Shown: positions 54,790 to 64,000 of the stretch, in pieces
Layout of the letters: each line of letters begins with the position of its first letter
How positions within the stretch are numbered: position 1 is the stretch's first letter
Assembly: GCA_019095985.1 (NCBI GenBank)
Contig: CM032660.1
Location: forward strand, 54,910,494-54,974,493
Source: Streblospio benedicti
Taxonomy: Eukaryota > Annelida > Polychaeta > Spionida > Spionidae
DNA: 64,000 bases
Direction of reading: 5' to 3'
Translations under genes and position numbers: made by a program
The notes under the pieces: model-generated
The model's database searches: none
Seen by the model: the letters and a program-made list of their open reading frames with translations, nothing else
What the model was told of the DNA's origin: nothing

Positions 54790-55740
54790 TCCTTACCCGT
54801 TGGTGGGCCAGGATATGGAGCCCATCATGGTAATATTAACAGTAAAACACGGTACCTATTGGGCCATTAAGTATTGGCATGTACGTAAAATGTAAAGACA
54901 TGAAAAGGAACAAAGACACCCCCACCCCACCCCTAACCTGTTGGTCGGGCAGGGTATGGAAACCATCACACAAGAGATCTACTAGGTCCCCCACAGCAGG
55001 AAAGAGTCTACCAATAAGCACATGCCAGAAGATGACAAACATACCTGAGTGTACCTGTTAAGTTCAGTTAACTTGCAAATTGTTAGTTAACACCCATGGG
55101 AAGCCAATCCAATCAAGGCCCAGATGTAAAACTACCCGTAAGTGCAAGACATGAAAAGGACAAACTCAGTGTAGTCCTACCCGTGTCTCAGCCAGGACAT
55201 GGAGCCCACCATATATAAACAGCTCATATAAACACTTGATCTACCCTCCGTGCCTATTGGCGTGTACGTAAAATGTAAAGACATGGAAAGGAACAAGCCC
55301 GCTGCACCTGCTGGTTGGGCATGATGTGGACACCATTCGACAAGAGATCTACTAGGTCCTCCACAGGAGGAAATAACTTAGCTCAACATCAACTCATCCA
55401 AAAAGCACATGCCAAAAACTGAAAAAAAAAACTGAATAGCAATCCCAGTGTAGTCCTACGTGTTGGTCAACCAGGACGTGGAGCCAACCAGGCTCATAAA
55501 AACAATACCCTCGGGCCTCGGTACCTATTGGCGTGTACTTAAAATGTAAAGACATGAAAAGGAACAATCCCACTGTACCTGTTGGTGTGACAATGAAATT
55601 TATTGGTGACTGGTGATTCAGGAAAAAATTGTTGGTGAATGGATTTTCATCAAGGCAATATACCCAATTATGTATTACTCCTCTGGGATTCACAGCAGGA
55701 AAGAGTTAGCTCAACATCAAGCCATCCAAATAGCGAAAAG
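54790..55740. repeat. ~290-380-bp intronic tandem repeat
   Basis: Ordered blocks recur: CCAGGAYATGGAGCCCA (54810, 55192, 55471), CCTATTGGCGTGTAC (55251, 55526; decayed at 54860), AAATGTAAAGACATGRAAAGG (54886, 55272, 55547), CAAGAGATCTACTAGGTC (54970, 55341) and AAGCACATGCCARAA (55016, 55402). Worn units reappear at 56440-56800 (CCAGGACATGGAGCCCC at 56467, CCTATTGGCGTGTTAAAATG). It is non-coding. Confidence 0.85.
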
Positions 55741-55959
55741 CACATGACAAAATATGAAATAATAGATAACAACCCATGGTTGGTCTGGCAGGAGGTTTTT
55801 TTAGGCCCGTCAGGTAGAATCCGTCGCATCCGTATGAAGATATGTAGCGTCGATTTTCATCCAGCTGCAGGCGCCCCCGCCAGATATGTAGCTCACCCAG
55901 TCGTCATGGGATCGCCGCCGGCAGCGGCAGGTGCCACGCCGTTGGGGGAGGCACGGAGA

Positions 55960-56135
55960 TGTCAATTCTTATTAGATCCTATATGGGTTTAAAGTTAAAC
56001 GCACACCTTAACTATCAAAATACTTATTTTTCGTAGGGTTTTTGGCATGTTACCATTGATCTTGTACAAATGAGCTTTTGCGTGCCCCCCTTCCGCTTTT
56101 CAAAAAACCTGAGTTGCCATTTGATGCTTGAGTTG
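55960..56135 (-). repeat. GGCAGATCCAGG-type MITE, diverged copy
   Basis: The minus strand has CAAATGGCAACTCAGGTTTTTTG, a G-rich block (GGGGGGCACGC) and AAACCCTACGAAAAATAAGTATTTTG, the same order as the other copies but worn. Confidence 0.5.
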
Positions 56136-57928
56136 TATAAATGAAAATTTTTTCTCATCTATCATGAATGCATCTCATTTTATAAAATGTAAAACACCTC
56201 GTATTGAATAAATAAATGTTGAGTGGCAATGGTCTACTATCCATGTGCCCAGTTGACTTTATATAATTCATATCATACTAACAATGCCAGGTTTTCTATG
56301 AGCTGCCGGACTTCTGACAAACTATAAGTGCCATGTTGAGTGTCAACTATATATAGTTTCTGTTAGTAAACAAATGCACCAGTGTTTCTCTATCAAGGCT
56401 CAGTTGCCACACCACATTGGTAGATGTTTTTCAAACTCTCGTAGGTTAAAACCAGGTCTCAACCAGGACATGGAGCCCCTCTCCCATCAGCTCATTAAAC
56501 ACTTCATTTTTTGTAGCCTATTGGCGTGTTAAAATGTCGACATGTTAGGGAAATGAAGAACCAGTTTTGGGCATGAGTTTGCTCACCATTCGACAACCAA
56601 ACCTACTGGATCTGCACAAAAGTGCTCAACATCAGCCTGACTGCTGAAAAAAGAAAATCTTCCATGCAATTAAGGAGATATCAATGCAAGGCATAAACAA
56701 TTGGGGCCTTTTATGATTTTCGTTTACTTAAAACGGAATGTTGGTGTTTGGTGTGACAATGAAATTTAACATGTGTGATTCAGGAAAAACCTATTGGGCA
56801 GCAAGAGTAGGCTATACCCTTAAGTAAAATCAGTGCATGGTGAGTTTGCTCAAAGTGCCAAAAAGCTTGTCAAAAATTTAGATAAGTAGGGCCAAAAACA
56901 ATGCCAGACGCCCGTCATACTATCATTCCGTCCAGGGTTCCTTCATTTTGCTCCCCTAAAATTCAAAACCATCAAAAACCAAATGGATCTGCCGTCCTTT
57001 GACAAATTTGAGTCAATGTTGACTTTATTTTCGGATGTAAGGCATCAGAAAAACTAAAATCTCAACAACCCTCTTAACAACGTTCACCCCCCCCACAAAA
57101 TGATCTAACCATAGCGGTTCCGTATAAATGAATGTTTTGGGAACTATCATAACAATGCATGAACGTTCAGCCTGAATGGGGAAGGGGCATATTTTTGTAT
57201 ACACAAAAATTTCCTTCAATTAAAGTTGACAGGGGATGTTTTTGTCATTGTCCTCATTACACTTTTAACCTAGCAACTATATGTACTCTTTAAAAACTTA
57301 GACAAAGCTTTAAACCTAACAACCAGTTGAGGGGCCAAACACTTATGTAGTGACTGCTAAAAGTGGCAACAGTGTGGGGGAGGGGGGTTAATGCTGTCAG
57401 AGGGGCACCCATGCCTCCACCACCGTAGGGTTTTTTGAACTCGTCATTGTGAACTTCCAAAACCCTTACAGGCGCTGACCTGGCAGGCATGCTGCGTCAT
57501 GCTTGAGTTCTGGTAATCAGGGCTATCTTTGCTGGCGCACGTGCTCACAATGGATAGCGGGACTGATCGTAAAAATTTAAATGTGGGTGGTACATTTCAT
57601 TCAATGTTATTCATTAAAACACATGTGCCTAACTTGTACCTAAATCTAAGCTCCGTTTGAGTAATGTAAACTATAGTTGGGCTAGGATGATGATTAACTG
57701 CATATATAGGTATTCAACAAAACTCCATCGTAATGGTCTACTCTCCGAGTAGAATGGGCTTAGACCGTTAAATAGGTTGCCTAAAACAATGCTAAAAAAC
57801 TTCCATCAAACTGTTCCGTACAAGACATTTACCAAGACATTTTAAACCAAGATTCCATAAAAAGATTAGAACCAAACCTCTCTGAAACCATTTGTCATGA
57901 GTATAGTGGCATGTCATACGTTGGTATA
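56136..57928. other. Intron with worn repeats
   Basis: Includes degenerate minisatellite units (56440-56800) and a 15-20 base echo of the kelch exon a donor (CTGGCAGGCATGCTG at 57480-57494). No exon was supported. Confidence 0.45.
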
Positions 57929-59430
57929 CTGACCTGGCGGGCATGCTGTCCCCGAGGGTCTGGGTCGACCACCATCAGGTCGACCCTCCCACAGGGCCCG
58001 GTACTGAGCGTACAGCCGCGTCAGCACGTGGTACAGCCAGTCAGACAGCGTCACGCAGCAACGCTCCATGGGGATGTTCTCACAAGTAGTGTTATGGATG
58101 GGCTAGGATGATGATATAAATGCATATATGGTACCGTACAAAGCGTAGTGGTAAAATGGGCGGGGCTATACTATAGTAGAAATGTGTCAATGGAATTAAG
58201 CTTTGATTGACACATTTCTACTGACATTACTAAAAAATACGTCAATCGTACTGTCTTTTACGTATTCTACGTATCCTAGTTGGGTTAGTCAGTCTGGGTC
58301 ACACAACTTTATGAAGTTTGGAATAGTCTGATATAGTTGTGTTGGTGTGGACGGGTTCAGAGAAATGTACTAAAATTGTCCATCAATAAAATCACCCCAT
58401 TTCTGGATGGTACCTCCTATCTTAACCAGAGTAGCTTTGAACAATTAATACAAAACGTGCTGAAATGGTTCAGTAATGCAGCCACCAATTAATGACTGTT
58501 ACTGTGATGTGGTATAATCTGTCCGGATTGCACTGCACCCCCGGACTGGACCCACCATCAATGTTCCCTATACATTACAAATCCATTTGCAAAATGTGTA
58601 TGATATGGAAATAACTGTTGTAGGTACCAGTCCTCCAATCAATAACAATCCCCAGTTCAAGATTCCTATGTAGCCGTGCTATACTGATAGGCCTACTCAA
58701 AGTCTCGGGTCGTGCTAAAAGTTATCTGATTTGTCACATCCTTCTTCCGGGGTCTTTTTTCCAACACCACACACTATCTTAGCTTTTTCACAATTTTCCA
58801 CATCCATAGAATTCCAAATCCCCCCTTTTTCTGACTCCCCCCCCCCCTCCCCACATACCATTTCCAGGCCTTTGTTCACATCCCAGTGTGTATATCCCCA
58901 TCACTCTCTTTATTCCCATTACGTATGCCAATGGTCCATGTACCTCTTTGTAGCATATTTTAAAGTGCTCTAAACGTTCGCCTGCTACTGAATAAGTTCT
59001 GAAGCATTTAAACTTCATTGAAGTTAAATGCTTCAGAAATTATTTTAATAATTTACTTGTAACTCGGCTCTTTATTTGAGCATAAGGAGACATATCATGT
59101 AACAGCCCGGGGGGGTTTGTTTTTTTTTGTTTTTTTTTGGATGTTTGCAAAATGGGGGTTACCTTTGTCATTCTCGGATGTTATCCAAAATGGGACCCCT
59201 TTTTTTCTTTTGGTATATGCATGACCCTTATTTTTCATTTTTGGTATAGACATGACATTTTTTTGTACATGTCAAAAATAGTGTCGACAAGTCCATTATG
59301 CACCAAAAACAATATTTGAGGATTTAAAAGATAAAAAAAAAAATAATCCAAAAATCTTTTATCATTAGCTGAAATGATTTTACCCATGGACTTCCCTTTG
59401 GACATTATTGCAAGATATATTGATTTTAAC
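57929..59430. repeat. Tandem duplication unit 1 (with exon a relic)
   Basis: It matches 59787-62590 in the same orientation in two blocks: 57929-58212, and 58620-59430 (GTTAAATGCTTCAGAAATTRTTTTAATAATTTACTTGTAACTCG, read in pieces). The segment 58213-58619 is found only here. It carries C- and T-rich tracts (near 58840, 59110). Confidence 0.85.
57934..58078 (-). pseudogene. Duplicate of kelch exon a, frame disturbed
   Basis: It starts like exon a (ENIPMERCC region: GAACATCCCCATGGAGCGTT, then the GACTGGCTGTACCACGTGCT equivalent) but is 145 rather than 152 bases. The stretch coding for CGVRQHLVVVGGG is replaced by GTGGGAGGGTCGACCTGATG and following bases. The frame is lost before the donor, which is kept (GCCAG/GTCAG). 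It is either a decayed tandem copy or an assembly chimera; the gene model uses the copy at 59791-59942. Confidence 0.65.
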
Positions 59431-59790
59431 CCCAACAATCTCATTATAGATGTGTTATAATTAGTTCATTACAGAGGTGGTCTAAATTTGAGGTTCCGCT
59501 GTATTGTAAGGGAGCGTTCACAATTGGCGTCAACCCAGAAGAGGTACGGGGTGGGGGTGAGCAAAAGGTGATGAAAGTTGACAGGGGGAGGGGGAGGATT
59601 GCAAGTTGACAATAACCTCCTACATTGATCTTACTTAGATTTGTATTTTAACTTCTATATTAAAGTTAACAACCAAGGAGATGAGGTGAGGTGTCATGAA
59701 ATTGACGAAAGTTGACGGGGGGAGGGGGGTCAGAAAGTGCCAAAATGTGATTGACGTCAATTGTGACCTAACCCTGACCCTTGCACTGAC

Positions 59791-59942
59791 CTGGCAGGCA
59801 TGCTGTCCCCGAGCGTCCCGCCTCCGACCACCACCAGGTGCTGGCGCACGCCGCACAGGGCCCGGTACTGAGCGTACAGCCGCGTCAGCACGTGGTACAG
59901 CCAGTCAGACAGCGTCACGCAGCAACGCTCCATGGGGATGTT
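59791..59942 (-). CDS. Kelch gene exon a (most 5' exon in the window)
   Basis: It encodes NIPMERCCVTLSDWLYHVLT, then RLYAQYRALCGVRQHLVVVG and GGTLGDSMPA, ending at donor CCAG/GTCAGT in phase 2. The first half is helical and could be the end of a BACK-like region. HLVVVGGG is the first kelch strand seen. The 5' boundary is uncertain: GTGTGAG/AAC at 59942 is the proposed acceptor but lacks a good pyrimidine tract, and the frame stays open a few codons further (CACE). Earlier exons must lie beyond 64000 or in the gaps. Confidence 0.7.
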
Positions 59943-60119
59943 CTCACACGCGCACAAGTAGTGTTATGGATGGGCTAGGATGATGATATAAATGCATATA
60001 TGGTACCGTACAAAGCGTAGTGGTAAAATGGGCGGGGGCTGTGGTAGAAATCTGTCGATGGAATCAAACTTTGATTGACACATTTTACTCACATTAATGC
60101 AACCTGATTGGGTCCCAGT

Positions 60120-61775
60120 TAAGACTATACGCACGTCCGGGCAGGCTGGGCGAACTCAACTCAGAATTCCTTTGATTTTCAGCAAAACGCACCGGATGAC
60201 CCGTGTTAGTACGGGTGACCCCAGACGAATGACGTACATCACGTTCAGATAACTAGTCACACGTAAGTTGATAAAGCGTGGTGGTTGCACCCTGTACTCA
60301 ATTATGGATAACGTAACACTTTCATATCGGCTAAGGAGAAGTAATTACACAAATAAAAACAGTGATGCTTCTATTTCTCAAAGTTTACATAGAAATGTCC
60401 AAGGTACATTTAACAGTTTAATGAGGATACTAGCTGTCATTGTCCCACTGAATTTTTGCCACTTGAAATCCGTGGTCTGTCTGCGAATGTATGTTTATCA
60501 AAACGGGAATAGTTCAATGTTTAAGGTTGTGGAGCTTATAAAACTGCGTAATTATTCATACACCTATGTAAAATTTACTACTGAAACCGTTTTTTCATGC
60601 ATAATAGATGATTATTTACAACATATCTGGTGAAAACGTTTAAAAAATTGGTTGTTTATTCCGGGATAGGCAAAATATCTGCGTAGTTGACACCATCATT
60701 TATCTGCTTTCAAAGAAACACACTATATGGGCAGAGCCGACACGGAGCCCATGCAGCTTTCATAAGACTGCTGTCAATCACCTTATCTGTGATCCGCCAT
60801 TTGATTTGAATTGTCATAAAATATCCCTGCATGTCGTAATGCCCCATTTCTCCCCGTGATATTTCCGTATATCGTCGTTGCTAAAAGGCAGACCACCAAA
60901 AGAATACTTTCAAGAGCATTTTCGTTTTGTCACAATGTACTAGGTTGGAAATTGAGTTTTAATAAATTAAGAATAGATAAGATGTTTTTATTGTGACAAA
61001 ACTTAAACATTTTACTTATGAATATTAACAAAATTTGATACCACAGCAGCCTAGCATCACGGTATACGGAAATCGATGTTGAAAAAAAATGGGGAATTAA
61101 AAATGCTTTTTTTATTTTCACGGGCCGGGCATCAAATCAAATGGTTACGTCACATATGAGGGGTTTGGGCAGTCTTAAGCAACTGCTTATGTATATTGGT
61201 CGGCTCCGTATATATAGTGTGTTTCTTTGAAACGAATAAATGATGTTGTCAACTACGCATATTTTGCCGATCCCGGAATAAACAACCAATTTTTAAACGT
61301 TTTCACTCAGATATGTTGTAAATAATCATCTATTATGCATGAAAACGGTTTCAGTAGTAAATTTTTTCATAGGTGTAAGAATAATTACGCAGTTTTATAA
61401 GCTCCACAACCTAAAACATTGAACTATTCCGCTTTTGATAAACATACATTCGCAGACAGACCACGGGATTTCAAGTGGCAACATTCAATGGGACAATGAC
61501 AGCTAGTGTCCTCATTAAACTGTTAAATGTACCTTGACATTTCTATGTAAACTTTGGAGAAATAGAAGCATCACTGTTTTTATTTGTGTAATTACTTCCT
61601 TAGCCGATATGAAAGTGTTACTTTATCCATAATTGAGTACAGTAGGTAACCACCACGTTTATCAACGTACGTGTGACGAAATTATCTGGAACGTGATGTC
61701 GTCATTCGTTGGGGTCACCCGTACTAACACGGGTCATCCGGTGCATTTTTTCGCGCTGAAAAATCCTGTGTTTTA
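60120..61775. mobile_element. Mutator-like foldback element with 9-bp target duplication
   Basis: GGTCCCAGT flanks the unit at 60111-60119 and 61776-61784. Almost the whole 1,656 bases form two inverted arms (about 60120-60936 and 60989-61775) around a ~50-base loop: CGTGTTAGTACGGGTGACCC against GGGTCACCCGTACTAACACG, GTTTATTCCGGGATAGG against CCGATCCCGGAATAAAC, TTTTGTCACAAT against ATTGTGACAAAA. A 9-bp duplication with long inverted arms fits a non-autonomous MULE/foldback. A 121-codon frame in the left arm is a by-product. The duplicated unit lacking it has GGTACCAGT at 58623-58631. Confidence 0.8.
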
Positions 61776-62239
61776 GGTCCCAGTCTACCAATTAATAAAA
61801 ATCACCAGTTCAAGATTGCTATCTAGCCGCGCTATACTAATACTAAAAGTCTCGGGTCGTGCTACAAGTTATCCTTATTATTCACATCCTTCTTGCGGGG
61901 TCTTTTTTTTCCAACACCACATACTATTTTAGCCTTTTTCATAATTTTCCACATCCTTAGAATTCCAAATCCCCCCCATTTTCTGACCCCCCCCCCCTCC
62001 CCACATACCATTTCAGGCCTTTGTTCACATCCCAGTGTGTATATCCCCATCACTCTCTTTATTCCCATTACGTTTACCAATGGTCCATGTACCTCTTTGT
62101 AGCATATTTTAAAGTGCTCTAAACGTTCGCCTGCTACGTAATAAGTTCTGAAGCATTTAAACTTCATTGAAGTTAAATGCTTCAGAAATTGTTTTGATAA
62201 TTTACTTGTAACTCGACTCTTTATTTGAGCATAAGGAGA

Positions 62240-62295
62240 CATGTCGTGTAATAGCCCGGGTTTTTTTTTTTTTTTTTTTTTTTTGGGGGGGGTCT
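62240..62295. repeat. Poly(T)/poly(G) tract
   Basis: AGCCCGGG followed by about 30 T and 9 G at 62250-62291; the unit 1 counterpart at 59105-59140 reads GGGGGGGTTTG plus T runs. It is a hypermutable homopolymer between duplicate units. Confidence 0.85.
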
Positions 62296-62590
62296 TGCAT
62301 CGTCGGGGTTAGTGCGGATGTGCCTCCAAAATGGGTTACGTTTTTCACTCTTGGTATAATAATGACCTCTTATTTTTCTTTTTTGGTATAGACATGACAT
62401 TTTTTTTGTACATGTCAAAAAATAGTGTCTGACAAGTCCGTTATGCACCAAAAACAATATTTGAGGATTTAAAAGAAAAAAAAAGATTTTTTTTTTCGCA
62501 AAAATAATCCAAAAATCTTTATCATTAGCTGAAATGATTTTACCCATGGACTTCCCTTTGGACATTATTGCAAGATATATTGATTTTTAA

Positions 62591-63530
62591 GCCATCAACC
62601 ACCGAGTAGGAAGGCTTATAGCCGGCCAGTTCACTTTCCCGGAAGTTGTGACCGCAATAAGCAATTGTTGGACCGGCAATCAGTACGCAGCCTGCAATCA
62701 GTGCCTGCCTTCGGCACAATCCGCGCATTAATATGGGGTGCGTTTCGGCTCGTAGTAGCCGGCCTCAAAGATCGTCAGCGAAGAGATTTTCTAGCTACAC
62801 ACTGCCACCCAACCAAAGGTTAGGTAGTGTTCATTATTTGAGTCAGGGGGGTCGCAATATCTTCGGGACGCGACATAGAAACCTTTTGACGCCCCCCCCC
62901 CTCAGAGCTGATAAAAACTTTTCAGACTCCCCCCCCCCCACCCCTTCAATTGCACGACATGAAAAAGTTTCACTTCCCAATTGTAAGACTTGTAAAGTTT
63001 CATCTATTATACAGACTACTACAGACAACGTAGCACATTCAAAACTATCCTGAGTGTAAAGTGATTCTAAGACGCAATACCATTAAATAACATATTTTAA
63101 TTAATGTTTTTGTAACAATTTCAAATAATACATTGTACATGTACACAGGCTCTCCAGCAGCACATTATAAAAAAGGTAGGTGAAAAGTAAGAAGAAACAG
63201 CATAAAAAAGGAAAAAAGTAGGAAAAAGTAAGAAGATATTGTAAAAAAGTAGGAACTAATTTAAGTTATCACTTTACGTTGTCATCTTTGCTTATACAAA
63301 TTTACCACGCATTCATGTGCAGAAGCTGTTGAGCTGGCTATTTCTTTGCTAAGACATTTTCTACAATCTCTCTCACATCTTTCTACCGAGGAAATTCTAC
63401 AACGATAGACATAGCTGAAGACAGTTTTTACAACCCTAAGCTTCCATTTAACTATATCAAATGGCCCTGGTGGGACTCAAACTCACAAACCCAAGTTTGT
63501 GAAACAAGAATGATACCAGCATCCCAAGCA
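62591..63530. other. Gene-free stretch with one signal-peptide-like frame
   Basis: A minus-strand frame at 62540-62728 begins MRGLCRRQALIAGCVLIAGP, which resembles a signal peptide, but no good donor or second exon was found. A tRNA-like B box (GAGTTTGAGTCCC on the minus strand) lies near 63471-63485. The remainder includes C tracts at 62890 and 62930 and purine-rich AAAAAGTAGGAA repeats near 63170-63260. Confidence 0.35.
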
Positions 63531-63865
63531 GTGAGGACCTGGACCTTATTCCAAGGGAGAGAAGGCTCTGTTGGTATGGACACATGGAACGGTTAAGCGG
63601 TGGAATCAAGACAGCATGGGACATGTACATATCAGGAAGTCGTGGAGCAGGGAGACCCAAGACGACATGGAAGCAGGTGACAGAGAGGGATCAGAAATAC
63701 TGGAAACTCTCAAAACTGAACCTCATGACAAAGACATTTGGAAAGCAGCCATGTGTGTAACAAGACAGCTACCTTGAAGGGGTCCACTGATATGGACGTT
63801 GCCCCAGCACCTGCGCGTGAATCAAAATACCAAAGAGGATGAAGATGATGATGATGATGATGAAG
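63531..63865 (+). mobile_element. LINE 3' end with (GAT)n tail
   Basis: The plus strand reads RRLRWYGHMERL-like sequence (GGAGAGAAGGCTCTGTTGGT, then ATGGACACATGGAACG), followed by GAGRPKTTWKQVTERDQKYW. The pair 'RLRWYGHxxR' and 'GRPKxxW' is the well-known extreme C-terminus of several LINE polyproteins. The frame closes soon after, and a (GAT)n tract lies at about 63838-63862. It is 5'-truncated; the upstream RT is missing. Confidence 0.8.
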
Positions 63866-64000
63866 TACCTCACAACTGTTTAAAACAAAAATGAAAGGTA
63901 CTAAAGAAATTTGCAAAATTAAATCTTCTAGCATGACTGTTTTGTTATTTGAAAATAAAGAAAACATAATTAAATAAAATAATATGAGTAGTTTGGAAAT

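Larger units (their letters stand above)
32214..59942 (-). other. Kelch-repeat gene, overall model
   Basis: Six phase-compatible exons on the minus strand, from 59942 to 32214, encode consecutive kelch blades: LVVVGGGTL, LYVVGGSAQ, LLVVGGARS, SVYVIGD and VLVTGGARR, with the expected Trp residues (DVGVWAVI, RHAWTPVA, SDGWRVLP) and the PRPRHGSVV turn. Kelch propellers are protein-binding domains, often substrate adaptors for cullin-3 ligases when joined to BTB/BACK; no BTB is inside the window, as upstream exons lie beyond it. The C-terminus is hydrophobic (LLGGLWLLSVAMTTAAAG). Three exons occur twice because contigs 1 and 3 overlap. The 5' end and exact family remain open. Confidence 0.8.
59787..62590. 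repeat. Tandem duplication unit 2 (with exon a and foldback insert)
   Basis: Second copy of the 57929-59430 segment, lengthened by the foldback element at 60120-61775. Outside it, 61785-62590 follows 58632-59430 closely, including CCACACCC/CCCCCCC tracts and the polyT near 62250-62284. Confidence 0.85.

Noticed and set aside
60268-60633. 121-codon plus-strand frame
   Set aside because: It lies wholly inside the left arm of the foldback element and shows no domain; the mirrored arm does not keep it as a gene.
62540-62728. Signal-peptide-like 62-codon frame
   Set aside because: Half of it lies in the duplicated intronic unit, and no donor or continuing exon was found.

Overview
This is a eukaryotic, animal-type genomic window: AT-rich, intron-dominated and full of transposon debris, with GT/AG-bounded kelch-repeat exons, single-exon secreted leucine-rich-repeat (LRR) genes, tRNA-derived SINEs, LINE 3' ends, Penelope-like pieces and many MITEs. 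The mix fits an invertebrate deuterostome with high heterozygosity, such as a lancelet. That assignment is inference from style; no species-diagnostic gene was seen. Two runs of exactly 100 N (38644-38743 and 50088-50187) split the window into three contigs.

Contig 1 (1-38643): 1-12.8 kb is repeat-rich and gene-free (a 0.55-kb direct duplication, a tandem array at 5.2-6.0 kb, a LINE tail at 6.0-6.7 kb, an LTR-like fossil near 8.3 kb, a SINE at 10.7 kb). At 12.9-17.8 kb lies a minus-strand LTR-type fossil that carries a 631-codon open frame and two acidic or coiled-coil frames but no recognisable reverse transcriptase. At 18.8-21.1 kb are two copies of a TGAGGGT-ended MITE, one split by a nested 721-bp element with TAA target duplications. 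A secreted LRR/PAN-type gene with one frameshift lies at 24.07-25.52 kb. A Penelope-like endonuclease fragment between 157-bp inverted repeats sits at 26.9-27.5 kb, inside a ~760-bp tandem repeat. The 3' exons of a minus-strand kelch-repeat gene occupy 32.2-38.4 kb.

Contig 2 (38744-50087): an intact, inverted paralogue of the LRR/PAN gene (39.5-40.9 kb, 459 codons), several palindromic MITEs and a hAT-like element. Three candidate exons of an unrecognised minus-strand gene (44.6, 47.6 and 49.3 kb) include a terminal exon with stop codon and AATAAA.

Contig 3 (50188-64000): its first ~4 kb repeats the last ~4.6 kb of contig 1, including three kelch exons, but with different transposon insertions. 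This looks like two overlapping haplotype contig ends that were not merged. Exons of the two copies agree in splice phase, so the kelch gene probably runs from about 59.9 kb (most 5' exon seen) to 32.2 kb (terminal exon), with contig 2 possibly misplaced between. At 57.9-62.6 kb one kelch exon and its flanks are tandemly duplicated. The second unit carries a 1,656-bp foldback element with ~0.8-kb arms and a 9-bp target duplication, as expected of a Mutator-like MITE. A LINE 3' end closes the window.

The best candidates for something undescribed are the polymerase-less LTR-type element, the inverted-repeat-flanked Penelope endonuclease unit and the Mutator-like foldback element.
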